Origin: Paragyromitra xinjiangensis
Taxonomy: Eukaryota > Ascomycota > Pezizomycetes > Pezizales > Discinaceae
Assembly: GCA_038503065.1 (NCBI GenBank)
Contig: JBCAMK010000007.1
Location: 992,001 to 1,056,000, forward strand
Direction: 5' to 3'
Length of the DNA: 64,000 nt
The notes under the pieces were generated by a model. It did not search any database and had not been told where the DNA came from. It worked only from the letters and a program-made list of their open reading frames with translations. Every line of letters begins with the position of its first letter. Position 1 is the stretch's first letter. Position numbers and translations under genes: made by a program. Positions 25,201 through 38,883 of this stretch are shown here, one piece after another.

Positions 25201-28200
25201 ATTAACTAGCGTTTTCAACCGTTCATCGAAGTTACGATATTATCACTCGGAGTTCACGGCAGCCCTCAACCGCAATATTACGAAGAGAAAAAAAATTGAG
25301 TTTTGGGTGTAATATCACTTGATGGTTATTGCAGGTCGCTAATATTTTTTTAAGTTGCGGGCAGCACAAATACAGCCCCATCAATCCAGGTTTCCGGCGT
25401 GCTTGACCGTGGTATTTCCGTAGGCGCGTGCAGGCATTTTGGGGTTTAGGATGCATATGGTATGTGTGTGTCCCGAAAGATGAGGGTTATATACCGGAAA
25501 TCCCATATTACATGTAGTTTTCTCTAGTATACTAGTCTTCAGGCTGTAATTCAGGATGATACGAGCTGTGTATGATTCACAGACCCACCTCTGCTGTCAC
25601 CAGCCAAACGAGTCATTTTGCGGTACAATGGCATAACTAACCCTATGATTTGGTGCAGCCTCTCCTTTAGGGCATTCTTCTTCGAATTGACAGATCCCGA
25701 AATCGTACTTTTCCCGGGCCCCAGGTATGGTGTTAACAACGAGTCGCCCACGTGCGGGAAAAAGAAACAGCCTTTTTCGTGCTCTTTGTACTTCATGTGT
25801 TGAGATTCGATCGGTTACATGCGTACGGTCCCGGCCACGTAAGTTATGAAGGTAAATGTTGTATATATTTTTCCTTATCAAAAAGCATAAAAAAAGGCAA
25901 CCTGCTCATGCCGTAATCCATAAGAGATTCCCACGACAATTCTTTTCAAGTCCTAGCGTCATTGACATGCTTCGGTTGCATTCATGGATTATGATTCGAT
26001 GTGTCTGAGGTTTCAATCGGGCTGGCCCGAGAATCGTAGAACCTACATGTATCGACCGGACGGCATCAGGTTGCACCGCATCACCAATTCATTATCATGT
26101 TAATGCTAGCTTCGGTTGGATATATGTTTTTGTTTAGATAATGTTGGCTGGGATACATTGGTTTGTGATGCCTGATATTCCTTGTATCGGTCGTTTTGAG
26201 TTCTGACTGCGATGATTAGAGACAACTGATAGCATGCTCGTACCCGCCATCGACGGCTTGGAACTCCTCCACGTTCTTCAGATAAGGTTACTTTTATTAG
26301 ACACGCGATTATCCCCGATGTGGAAAGTAATGAAACTTCCCTCCCGAGTTTTATGCTCTGGCGGTGGTGTTTTGAATTTATTGTACATGTCCTTCATTTT
26401 CATATGTTTATGGCCATCCCATGACTTGTGACTTTGCTTTGGTGGAAATTTATTTATTTATTTTTTATTGTGGATGTCCCGTAGGATTCCCCGTACTTCA
26501 GGCTGTATTGATTCCAATTCCTCCGGTGGAGAGACCTTTTTTGGGCTCGGCCCCAGTCCTGTACGTTAGTTATAAAGCTTCTTTTACGGTACCTCTCCAG
26601 GCACTTTTGATGGGATTTCTCTAAGCGATGCTGTTCACAAATTGAACCGGTATCCACATATATGGTATCCGTTCAGAACGTCTCCCCAGCGTAACTTGAC
26701 GGGCAGTAATCTCATTCGGGCAGGGCAAAACTGTCGGACCGTCGGTAACTCGACAGACTGCTAATCTACAAGGTCATTTCTCGGGTATCACTTTTTTTTT
26801 TTGCTCGGTTCTGAGAGCATTATGTACAACGGCTTTGCGTCAGCCGTGCATAACGATGATCTACGAAGCAAGGTTCATTCGAAGCAGAAAAACTCACTCC
26901 ATAGATCTACACAAACTCTCCAAACTATGTTTGATGCAGATACAAAATATCCTACATAGTTATGGAGGTCAAACTTTTCTGCTGGGTAGTACATGTAGTA
27001 TACCTGCCAACCGAACACTATAGGGGGGGAGGGGAACGGATCGCGGAGTAATATCTGCTCTATGAGTAAACGTTTCACGAGGATACTTTGTTTTTGTTTT
27101 TTGTTTTTTTGTTATGACTTTAGCGACACGTCTGAGTGGTCTCGGGGAGCTTTTTTTTTCCTTTTCTACCAGCTGCTTTCAAAGTTGCATGGGATCGCGG
27201 TCTCCCAGTGGATGATACGAGAGCTCCTTCCCCTCTAATTAATAATCAAGATGTTCGTGGTAACTATCAAACAGCTTTGGGTATCGTATGGCCGCCACCG
27301 TGACCAGAGTATCTTTCACTCCTTCTTTCTTTGGAGATGGTTCGGAGGATAGATCATTGGTAGTGACACACCCCCTTCAGGAGAACATGCTTGGAGAGGG
27401 TGGGAGTAATGATATGCTTGTTCCGCAGCGGAAGGAGAGCTCTGCATATCGTGGGGCTTTGGGTACGTGTGCCGCTATACATACGATCAAGGGACTGAAG
27501 TGTAGCTTTTCCAGTGGTCATGTAGAATCGTGCCGCAGCGCAGATCATACCGTGACCCTGGCAGGCAGGCATTTGACAGCCGTGTCGGGACACGATCTAC
27601 CGGATCCTTCTTTCTCGGCACTTGTGAATAATTTATGCTGCGAGTATAGTTGACCCCCCAGGGAATTGCTTTTCATACCAGTAGTGATGGTTTCTGTCCC
27701 AGGTAATTGAACCAAGCATATTCTTTTTGCTTCTCTCACTCCGATTGAAATCAATCTTGTTTCAAAAACGGAATAACACATGGCTTCAAGGCACATATTT
27801 CCCTCGGAATCCCTCGGGGGACTGAAAAATCCTGCAATTGGTCTCTTGGTTAAGGCTTTGGGAGATTTATTCAATACACCTGCAATGCGGGTCTATTCGA
27901 ACAAGAAATTTACCCGCTCGCTACCTATCCCCCCCGACTGGTGGGTTTCGGCTCGGCGATAGGATTAAGCAGGAGGTATATTACCAGAACCCAAACTATG
28001 TAGTATAAAGCATGTCTCCCCGGAGGTATATACCTACATGTAATTATTTATTTTTTTGCTTAGCTGGGCCGAATCGGAGGTGATAATATTACCTGGAAAT
28101 AACTGGAGAAGGGGATTTCTTCGAAGGCTGGGGGAAACGTGGCTCGAAGATATGATGGAAGAGCTGGTTCCTGTTATATGGCTTTGCTTTCGTGGCTAGT

Positions 28201-31200
28201 GGAGTTGTTGGGATCGATATCACTTCCTCCATTTGAATTCGTTGAGGGTAGTTCATGTGCGATCACTCGCATGAAACGGGTCAACGAGGTCACAATAGCT
28301 TTACTCGGTCCAGATCAACTCGCACTTCTGCAGAGGGCTGAAGCGACCCGTTTGTTTGAAACGTAGGGAGGGAAAAAGCCTCCAGACGGGTCGCGTGATA
28401 TGAGGATGCTTGGGCGGGACTTTCGTTTCCATGTTACCTGCAGTGGAGGGTTCGTTTTATTTGTTTCAGTTGGCACACAACCTAGGCTATGGTGTTCTAC
28501 GAAGGTTTACGCGAGGTCTTATCAGAATATTCAAGTTGGCTGTACTATATGTCGTGATTTTCTTATATAGTTATATCACTCAGCGGGCCTGATATGTGAA
28601 GTGAGTATTTGGAGGAGTGTTTTCAGTCGTGTGGGTGTAACTAAGTCTTATTGGTCGGTTATCAATAGGTGTAGGGTTGAATGATATACCATGCGGATTA
28701 TTTGAGCATCAATATTTCTGATTCACGGCAATCAATTAAGTTGATTTTGTTTCGGTAAGCTAACCTCGGCCAACTCTGGGTGTTCGGTGAACTTTCATTC
28801 GAACAGCTCAATCACTTCACGTACGAGGGGACAGTCTCGAGGTTAAAGGTGACCTTCAATTCTTGATCTTGGATTAAGATTGAGCATTTAGGAGCTTGGG
28901 AAAAGGCATTAGTAGTATGGGGTTTTAGAGTGGGTAGTTTTGCAAGGCTATCAGATTTCGAATGAACATGGGGGAAAGCGAGTGATTTTCAGTGATCAAG
29001 TATACTCAGGTTCCCGGGGGAAGACATAAGGCTGCAGTACATGATAGATCCTGGTGAGAATCAGGTCATGTGAAGGCTCGGTGAATATTGCTAGTCGAAA
29101 TGGGCTGTAGTAGTGTGAGGTGGAGCACGAGATAGTTTTTGAAGTTACACCTAGGTTTTCCTGCATGGCGGCGTGGCAGGGTCACACTAATGAACGTATG
29201 ATGGTGAATGAAAGCATTTACCGTAGAAGAGATAATACTTAGGAACTAATCTATCTACTTTTGATATGAGGGTAGTTATTTGTCGGGGCTATCCGTATAA
29301 GAGTGTTATCATGATGGGTTGATTAAGTGAAGTAGTAGCGTGTTCTACATGATAGGTATATATCGAATAGTAGATGATATATTCGGCATATTTTCACACA
29401 CCTTTCTAATCAAAATATTAATTGCTTTGAACCTAGAATACATGTAATTACAATCTCTATGCACTATCTATAGAGCATAGCTAAATTATGCACAAGAGCA
29501 TCCTTAGGCTTTCAGCACTCATCATAAAGACCGCAAGGCTGTGAAGACCTTTTAGCGTTGTACTACCAATAGTACACGTGTCACGTCAGATTTCTGGTGC
29601 TCGACGCATGAATATACAATCGGAAGGTCACACCTCAATGGAATCTAGCGAGAATTTGCCGATTCTGGAAAGTTCACAAAAATTGGGTCACTGGGAGTCT
29701 TGGTAGATACATATCGTGACTTGTTGTGGGAAACTGGGCTTGATTTTCCTAAGAGGAACATGAATATAGTCCCTGCATCTAGTTATCGTGGTATATATTT
29801 AGCATAATAAAAATATTAACGGTCGAGGAAAGGCTATCTTGATAATCTAGATTAAAGCGCCTCAAAGTTCAAAGTTTTATATTAGGCAGTAAGCAACATT
29901 GTTCAATCGCATTTTTCTCTCTTTTTACTGCATATTTTAAACCCACCCTAGTAAGGATAAGATATCTTGAGGATTTGTCTAGACCGTTAGACTGAGGAAG
30001 ATTGAGCTAAATCACTGCCACTTCAACCTTCTTTACTGAGTTTGGGGTCTTTAGGGGCATTTGCTTATCTTCCCCGAACCACAAATAATATGAACCCTGG
30101 CTGTTAGCCCGACGTTAGCACTATTGAGGTCGTTGATGGGCAGGGCATCTCTTCGGCACTTGGATGACCGTGGGATTGGCTGGATGATACACAATCTTGA
30201 CGAAGGGTTATTGAAGTCTATGACCTATCTAATCATATCTTGATATGCCTAGCTATCTGTGCTACTCAAAGCGATGCATGGGGGGGGTCGCTAGGAAGAA
30301 GTATCCGTTGATTTAACCTTGCTACTAGCATCCTATACTAGAGAAACAACGAGACGGGAAGGAGAATTCCCGGAGAAGACGAAATAAACAATCCGTGGGG
30401 TATTGTGACACCCATGAAATGCTTATATGTATGCAGCCAAGCAACTCTTGACGTCTAGTTTCTGCCTCAAGTCTAATCATCATTGACATTTGGTAGATAC
30501 ATACCACACACACAATCGCAGATTCTGGTCTGATATATAGCCAAGATTTAAGCCTACCCAATGACAGCATTCTGCTTCTTCGGACTTATAGCCCCTTGAA
30601 TTGAGTGCCATCGCGGGGGAGGGTTAGTAATGGGCCCTTCTATTATGTCATGCATGACTCGATCGAAGTAATCTGGTTGAATCTCGGTAAAACCAAGACG
30701 CTATTCGTTATGCTAATACGTCATCCATATACCCGTAAGGCGTTGGGGGCTGTAGGGCTTTCTATGAGCCGTTATTTTCGTTCATCGAGCACGCGATTCT
30801 CTCGATTGATGTGGTAGATTGATTGCTGGGGACACAACGACAACGGTCTAGATCTCGGTCTTAGCCATGGGGGGCATAAGGGGGGTCGGAGGATTGGGTG
30901 GGAAATAACCACTGCTACTGCCGTGATTAAAATAGTGCTTCGGAGCACGGAGGTTAGATTGCTACGGGGAGAAGTTGTGGAACAAGGTTATATGGGGTTC
31001 AAAAAGCGGGGAAATAGTTTTTATTCGTTCTGAATTTTTCCATGCTTGAGGTTAGATTTCAAAGGGGGAAACTATTACTAAGCTTTTATATTGCTTCAGG
31101 GGCTTGAGGCATAGATTCGTTGATGGTAATCCAATCCGGGGTAATATAACACGAGTGATAATTCATGACTCTAATGAGCGGAGCTCAAAAACTACCGTCT

Positions 31201-34200
31201 GAATAAGATCTTACGGAACATCATATTCACTGATGTGGCGAAATCACTTAAATTGAAGCTCAATTTAGACTATTTTACGATTAAATACCCAAAAAGTATG
31301 TCTCAAGGAATTTGTGGGCTATTGAAGAGAGAATCGAAACATAGTGGCATGATTGTAGAGGAAAACAGTAATCCTGTGATTTCTTAGATTGCAGCTAGGG
31401 CTGACGCATCCAAGTAATGGAGGGATTATCAGTACAGAAACCTGAAACATAGGTCCTCGGATCAACGATACTTACCTGTGGTGTAAACAATAAACCTGAT
31501 TGAAAAAGCAACGAGGTTGGAGATCGCGAATTTCAGACTAAGCCGTACCTCAGACAGAAAGACCTCGCGCCCAGACAACGCACGATATCGGTTTGTCTGC
31601 CAAGATTAAGGAGGTTTACTGGCGTCATAGTAGCCTTATGATACAGACAGCCTTGAACTGAGTTCCGAGAGGGAAAAAACGTGGACCAGTAGAGGTATCA
31701 AGTTAAACACACCCGACGACGTTTGTTGGCAATTCAAGATTAAGAATCAGAAATAGCCAACACGAACGGCCATAGAGCAGCACTTCGATTGGGTCCCGGG
31801 GATATGTATCGATAGATCATGGCATGCAGCGAGACAGTTTGGTCCATGGAAGGATTGTGCATCTGGTGTTAACGTGCAAACGCCTGGTGGTGATGCTGAT
31901 AAAAGCTTGTTTAGGAATAGCAGCCAGTTTAACACATGCGATTTTGAAAGAACCCCGATATCAACGGCCTTCGGCGAATGCAACCAGAAGGCCGGGCCCC
32001 GCAGCAGCTGTAACCATTGGATGAATGTATGCATCACCGTGGCCCTCGGAGCTCCTATCATCCACTGCATAAGCATGGAGACCCCATGATAAGTGAACAT
32101 GAAGTTTAAAAACCACCGTGGGAATAACTCTGAGTAACGTGATGAGTCTATTCCATACTTTTTTGCAGCTGTGACCCTGCAGCGGAAGAAATAGACCCCA
32201 TTCTCATCTTCAAAAACGGGTCCGGAAACAGCTGCCTGGGAATTAGCCTGAATGGGTATCATTGGTCGCTCGTTTCACTGATAGAATTACCCCATGTGCA
32301 GCATCGCTGCAGCAGTTTATCGAGACGTGGCCATGTCTCCACGATTCCTGGCGGATGTGAGACAAGTCCCGGTGGTCTGGCAGTGCCATACGAAGCAGAT
32401 CAGGGACAGGGAAGATGCTGGATAAAAGCTTTTTTTATAATTTTTATCACTTTCTTGTGATATGCCTCGCGGAGTTGGCATCGCTGGAAACGTGGTACAG
32501 CTGGGGAGAGATGAAGGAAGATATAATCTATGTATCTTTGGTTCTCTTTGCTATTAAGGCTCAATATTCCCACGCAGGTATCGGACCTGGGCCGAAATCT
32601 GATTGATTGTAAGTTTTTTTTCCCAACATGTTAGATGTGAGCTCTCACCTTTCTTACTTTTTCTCAGGGCCCCAGTTTCAGATGTCGAAACAAGCTGCCA
32701 AGACACACTCTTAGAGCTACGACTCGTAGAGCAAAGGATGTGAAGAAGCAAAAGACAAGAATAGCGGTTCGCGGGATCCAGGTGAAGCCGCCAATCACCA
32801 GACATGCACAGGACCTATTTCCTAAAACGATACAACATACATGAACGGTAACAGCATGTACCTAAAGGTTGGATGTTTTTCGAGAGGTGATGGCCAGCGA
32901 ACAAACGGATGGGTTTGCATACCGGCTCTGAATCAGCGGCACAGAACTAACGAATAGTCGGAATCATGGCACTAGCTTTCCCAGAATAACGGAAGTCGGT
33001 AACGGGGGATTTTGGATGACATGGCTAGCTCCTCCTTTTGGTGGTATATGTACCGGTGGCGTTAATTGCCCGATGGTTAGCTAACTGTACGTGTGAGTAT
33101 ATACGTATGGGCACAAGTGCTCTATTCCACTCGAGTACATAGGTACATCATTAGTGCGCATGCAGTGATTGGCATGCAGATTGCGCATGAGAACCAAAGA
33201 AAGGGGGCGAAAAACGAAAGAAAGTCCGAAGGAGAATCCTCGAAGACGCGTACCTAAAGAATATAATGGGAATGTCGACTGTGATGAAAATTGTTTGTTT
33301 GTTTGCCGCGGGGTACTTCGGACGCAGAGTGGTAGAATTCACTTGGGAAACCCCTTCTCCCACCTTCGGTTTAGTGAGTTTGTAACATTTACAAGTGCAC
33401 ATCTTGTGTTTCAGCCTCATCTAACTGAGGATATAACGTGACTGAGTTTGGTGAGAGGGAGCTTGATTTTCATGTATTCTTAGGTGCTCAATTGGAGCTT
33501 AAGATATCTGCAATAGCCGCCTAGAGGTGTTAAAAGTTCTTTCTACGTGGAACTTCTCCAAGGAGAATTGAACTGCCCAGCCGTTCAACGGGTAGCTACC
33601 GAGGACTGTCGGTAGTGAAAATTTGCGAGAGTACCTTGAAATATCATTAATCTACTGGTGTACCTACTGCTGCATAGAAACCCTTTCAATAGAATATGCC
33701 ATCGACGGCCGGTCGTGGCGAGCGGCAGAGCGGCAGGCAAGTACAGTTGAAGTCATTCCGGAATGGATTTACCGGCATCAAAAGCGCGGGAGACATCATT
33801 TACTCTACATATTCCCAAGTTGACCCCCAACAAAGGGTTCACGATCGAACGCAAGCGAAAACGAACGGATTGCTGTCATAGGTGGAAATGACTTCCCTCG
33901 AAGGGTCACCGCTAGATCCATCAATTACTCGACTGAGTAGTTGCTTGCGGGTGGCAAAGGAGGAAATAGCGATATTAGACCTGGATTTTAAACTTTCGCC
34001 CTTGCATGCTAGGCATGTTACGGGCATTGGCAGTTCTGCTGCTCCTTCCTCTGTTCATCTATCTACCTATTCGGGGGTGTGCCTATGTTGCTGGGATTGA
34101 AATCGAATCTTGATCGATTGCCCTTTCATTTCGGGATGTTTTCTCGGACGTTTCCAGATAGCTACTCTAGATGTCACGCTGGGAATCACCGCGGGAATTC

Positions 34201-35247
34201 ACACAACGGCTCGTTTGTTTCTTGTGATATATCAATGCTTACCAAATTGGGATAAATGGTCGGTAGCAAATTTTTGCTCGTACTTACCTCTAGAGACCCA
34301 CCGCCGCTACCATGAATACTAGGTTCGCAGTAACGCAATTGATCACAGTGATTTGTCGACGTCCAAGCGAATACATCGGGGTATATTATACCCCCCTGTC
34401 TATAGTTAGACAACTTTGTAAAGCGGACATGTTGGAGATCACATGAGGCAAGAAGCCCCTCGCCTTTCCTTAGCGCTGAGCAAGGCGGTCAGCTTTTCGA
34501 GAAACCTTCGCTTCCTTCCGTAACATCAATAACCTTGTTTCAAATCCTTTGCGAACATGAGACCCGGACCAGGTTTGTAGGCCTTCTTTCTCTCTCTCTC
34601 GGGCAGTTTTTTTCTCGAAACCGTGGTACCACAGTTGGTTCGTGAGCAGTGTTGGGGCGTTTGTGCGCCTCCTTGCCGCAGTGATATGCGGTGCAGCGTT
34701 ATCTTACCCTAAGCCCCACAAGAAAGCCGTTATTTTCCACCGTTTCGCAGTTTCGCCGTGTCTCCGAGCCAATCAACCCGAAACGGGAGCAAGGGCCAAG
34801 TTCGTAGCTGAGCACTGACATCGATCGACTTTCTGGATTCCAGAATCACCACAGAAATCGAGACGTCGCATTTGTCCGGTGAGCACGACAAGTAAGCGAG
34901 GGAGCTACCTGCTCGTCAAGGAACTTGGGTCGATCAACCTTTTTTTTGGGGGGGGTGGGCACGACGAAAGGTCAAGAAGAGTGGGAAACAAGCTGACTGA
35001 AGACGACAACCGAGAAACAAAACGTTATTTGCGGCGGTCTGATATCGCTAGTGGCCCGCTCAGGCCGTTCTTTGCTCAGTTGCATTCCCATACACTAAAT
35101 ATACAGGGACACGGGCTTTTGTGAATAGCATACGTACCTATCACTGTTGTATCTCTCTGACCATCATTCCATCACGTACCGAACGTAGCCGTGAAGGGGT
35201 AACTCGAGTTGAGAAGCATAGAACGTTCTAGCGAGGGGCGGTGGAAG

Positions 35248-35288
35248 GGACAGGACAGGACAGGACAGGACGGACAGGACGGACAGGA
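35248..35288. repeat. GGACA minisatellite
   Basis: Four GGACA units followed by alternating GGAC and GGACA units, ending in GGA. It lies about 720 bases upstream of the kelch gene start. Confidence 0.85.
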
Positions 35289-35328
35289 ACGTGGAGGAGA
35301 TCTTGGACAGACGTTGTGCAGTGCAGGA

Positions 35329-35346
35329 CAGCAGCAGCAGCAGCAG
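35329..35346. repeat. CAG microsatellite (6 units)
   Basis: Six uninterrupted CAG triplets, 40 bases after the GGACA minisatellite. Both repeats fall in the upstream region of the kelch gene. Confidence 0.85.
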
Positions 35347-36004
35347 CACACAGAGCTCGGGGCGATTGATCTGACGGTTCTCGGGGCTGCGGTGGGTGAA
35401 TTAGAAACCGGCACGACGTTTCCCCATACCAAGGTCCAAAGGGCGGAAGATTCCCGGAGACCTAGACAGCTGTCATCACAGGCCGCCGCCTTGTACGAGC
35501 ACAGACCTGCAGTCTGCCCACCAGCGGGATCCAATTTCTGGCGAACCGGGACCGACAAAGCCCTGCTACTCCGATTGTGTAATTGGCTCGACAATCAGTT
35601 CGGGTCCCGACAGACCCAGCAGCTACCAGCGGCGTCGAATACGTCCTTACTGCGTTCCGTATAGACTGGTTCCCACCCCCGTTGGGCGAGATTCTGGAAA
35701 GCTGCCAGGGAGGGAAGAAGGGGTACCGGAATGGCTGATTCATATGCGGCTCTCCTGGGAATGGGATCTTCTGCGGCTGCAATGCTGACGGACTCTGGAA
35801 GGTGTGTGGAAGATTATTTTCTCTATTTATTTGTTGTCCTGATTCGATTATTCGTTCGTTCCTACTGGGCGAGGGGCTTTGCTTGCTGCACGGGGAGGAG
35901 TGTGAGAGCGAGAGAAGAGAGAGAGCGTGTGGAGAGAGGTGCGGAGGTCAAAGAAACATCTTCATCATCTTCATCACCACTGCTGTGGATTCTGAATCGT
36001 GAAG

Positions 36005-38883
36005 ATGGCCAGGGAACCGGAAATCTTCCGTCCCACTCTGGCAACTATCCCATCTGCCTCCTGTCCCTACGATGAAGATACTTTCAGCAGCAGCACCATG
36101 AGCCCAATTTCTCCCACTGATACTCCTCCTTCGACGCCCACCAGCAGTGCCAACTCTTCTACCTTCTCCTCCTCTCATAATGGCAGCAAGACTATGAAGA
36201 AACGCTTCTCGGACTCTATTACTGACATGTTTGCACTCTCTGCGCTACACAGACGTCGACCATCTCTACAACAGGGTCCAGGAGTTTCATCGAAAACCAA
36301 CAACAATGCAGGAAGTTCAAAGTCTAGGAACCGGTCGTCCTCTGCTACTGCAGCCGGCTCGAGTTACCCACGCAGCCCTCCAACCCTCAACCCATCAGCT
36401 TCGATGACTACAATAGCGTCAACGAGCAGCAGAGGGACGTTATCGAGGTGGGGTTCGTCCACAGACGTGGCTCGGGGCTTCCCGCAGCCACCAACAGGAG
36501 TGGGTGTGACAAAGGAAAATCTAATTGGAGACTCGCCTGCGGTTTCCGCCTTGGAACCTGGCAGAACCATGGCTAGCAAAAAAATTATGACACAAGAGGA
36601 ATTGAGGGAGGAGGATGAAGATCATGTTGGGGGGTTGGATATGGAGGAATGGAAGACTGGCTCTGAGGATGGGAACCGTGCTGCGCAAAAGGCAGCTGCA
36701 GATGTGGGGATGAGGAGAGTGACAGGAATAACGAGGAAAATATCGGACTCGAAAAGGATTCGACCACCGTCTCCAGGTGATACCGAGGAGGAGATTGGAG
36801 GAAGCCATTCATTAGCAGAGGAATTGGAATATAGGGTAGCTCTAGCAAGAGATCAGTTGGGCATCCCTTCTGGCTCAGTCGCTGGCTCAGTCACTGGTTC
36901 TGTCGCTAGTTCTATGATGAGTGGGAAACGAGAGTCGTCGATGTCAGCTTCTGCATCAACAATACAGGGATATACTTCATCGTCAGATGAGGCGTCCACT
37001 TCATCTTCACTAAGATCTGTTGGGTCCAGATCTCGCAGCTCAACATCTGGCGCATCGTCGAAGGCTGGATTGCCACATAATATGTCATTTTCTCATTCAA
37101 AGAAACGAGGATCGAAGTCACAAAATGCACCTGCGCCTCTAGATCTACAAAGCCAAGGAGATAGTCGATCATCCGTTGCGGGCACGTCTACAATGCTTAT
37201 GATAGAAAGCCCACCATCTACTAGACCGCAAACGGTACCGCCTTCTCGGTCTGCCACTGCTTCTCCAATGAAGTTGTCCAGTATGACTATTAGACGCAAG
37301 CAAAGTGGTGGCCTTGAGGTGCCTGGTATCATTGCAAGTCCTGGTTCGCCGGGGTCACGATTATCCTCCCTGGCTAGCACAGCTGCGGCTCAAGGGCCGA
37401 AGTCTCGCTCCATTTCTACAACTGCATTAAGTTCGATAACCCGTTCTGATAGTAGCTCGTCAGCCGCCACAACACCTCTCACAATTAAGGCAAACCCTAC
37501 TACATCCACAACACCTGCCAGTCGGTCACGGGGGCATCTCTCACAACGAGATCGACAGAATTCTTCAAAGGTTTCATTAGCTGCTTATGCAGCGAATCTG
37601 GCTAAAGCCAAGCCGAGGCATCCACCTAGTCTTGAGCCACCGTTGCCTGACCCAGGAATGGCACCCTCGGTAGCACCGGCTCCCGCGAGTGGGATGTATT
37701 GGTACAAAGCACCGACGCATGGGCAAGAGAACATGCCATTGAGAGCACATACCTGCACACTTGTTGGAAGCAACATTTATGTTTTTGGGGGATGTGACGT
37801 GAAAACCTGTTTTAATGAGCTGCATGTTTTCGACGCAGGTAGGATATGTTTTCTCGTCGATCTAGCCCCACGTTAATGCTGATGTGATATCCGACTAGAT
37901 TCAATGTCATGGTCTAGACCAGCCGTTTCAGGAGACATCCCACCGCCACTTAGAGCAATGACCACTACAGCTGTTAGTAAAAAACTCGTGATCTTTGGTG
38001 GTGGTGATGGGCCGACATATTACAACGATGTTTATGTCTTTGATACTGTCAACAATCGCTACACCCGGCCGAAGCTTGCTGGTGGACAGCAGCCATCACG
38101 AAGAAGAGCCCACACAGCTTGTCTATATAAGAGCGGAATATATATATTTGGTGGTGGGGATGGTGTTAGGGCATTGAACGACGTATGGAGACTGGATGTT
38201 TCAGATCTTACCAAGCCGTCTTGGAAGTTGATTTCGGCGCCTCCATCAATACGACACGTCGGAGCATCGACGACATCGCTATCATCAACATCAAACAAGG
38301 ATCATCCCCCGCAAAGGCCGACAGCACGTGGTTATCATACGGCAAACATGGTTGGTCCGAAACTCATTGTGTATGGTGGGAGTGACGGAGATGAATGCTT
38401 CCAGGATGTTTGGGTATTTGATGTGGACACAAATATATGGAAGTGTGTTGGAATTAAGCTGAGCTTCCCAAGACTGAGCCACACAGCAACAATCGTTGGG
38501 AGTTACTTGTTTGTTGTCGGTGGACATGATGGCGGCGAGTACTCGAGTGAGGTTTTGCTGCTGAATCTTGGTGAGTTTCACTTTTCCTCGGGGAGGTGGA
38601 GCAAGGTTAATGTGTATTTCTGGATAGTGACTATGCAATGGGACAAGAGGAAGGTTTATGGAATGCCACCGACGGGTAGAGGTTACCATGGTGCGGTTCT
38701 TCACGACTCGAGGTTATTTGTTATCGGGGGCTTTGATGGGTTTGTCTTGCCATTTTTTGTCAAGGAGGTGACAATGCTAACGGGATATGCTGTAGTCATG
38801 ATGTGTTTAACGACACATATATTTTAGAACTGGCGGTCAGCAGTTACTACTCGCAGATCTCGCATTTTACAATTGAGGTTTGA
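36005..38883 (+). CDS. Kelch-repeat beta-propeller protein
   Basis: Kelch protein of a type widespread in filamentous fungi; resemblance to Ral2/Tea1-type proteins of fission yeast points to polarity or signalling scaffolding, but the precise role is not shown. Four exons, 36005-37838, 37899-38570, 38628-38739 and 38796-38883, sum to 901 residues. Residues 1 to about 560 are Ser/Thr/Pro-rich and probably disordered. From about 564 six kelch motifs follow, each with paired glycines: VFGGCD, IFGGGD, IFGGGD, VYGGSD, VVGGHD and VIGGFDG. The last repeat becomes complete only after the 56-base third intron is removed, and the protein ends YYSQISHFTIEV, a tail I associate with this family. The ATG at 36005 was chosen over a GTG two codons earlier. 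The repeat count suits a complete six-bladed propeller. Confidence 0.9.

Larger units (their letters stand above)
19519..36004. other. 16.5 kb gene desert between divergent veA and kelch genes
   Basis: I find no convincing protein or RNA gene in this interval. Open frames are short and overlap on both strands; the longest, 171 codons at 31747-32262 on the minus strand, has no recognisable motif and no joinable neighbours. Composition is not obviously AT-rich, so classic RIP-degraded repeats are not apparent by eye. Visible structure consists of a CTG-rich tract (20537-20627), an ATTTT/AAAAT hairpin (22235-22299), five TACATGTA palindromes (25.5-29.4 kb), a GGACA minisatellite (35248-35288) and a CAG run. 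The two ends must contain the veA and kelch promoters. Confidence 0.6.

Noticed and set aside
27288..27653. 121-codon frame starting with a good ATG context in the desert
   Set aside because: No recognisable motif, no joinable exons, and an overlapping 79-codon frame on the other strand; not better than background.
31470..31480. ATACTTACCTG, resembling the 5' end of U1 snRNA
   Set aside because: No following stem-loop I pattern and no Sm site were found downstream; eleven bases match the complement of a splice donor and can occur by chance.
35209..35664. 151-codon frame upstream of the kelch gene and its 140-codon antisense
   Set aside because: Both run through the GGACA and CAG repeats and gain length from them; no domain is visible.
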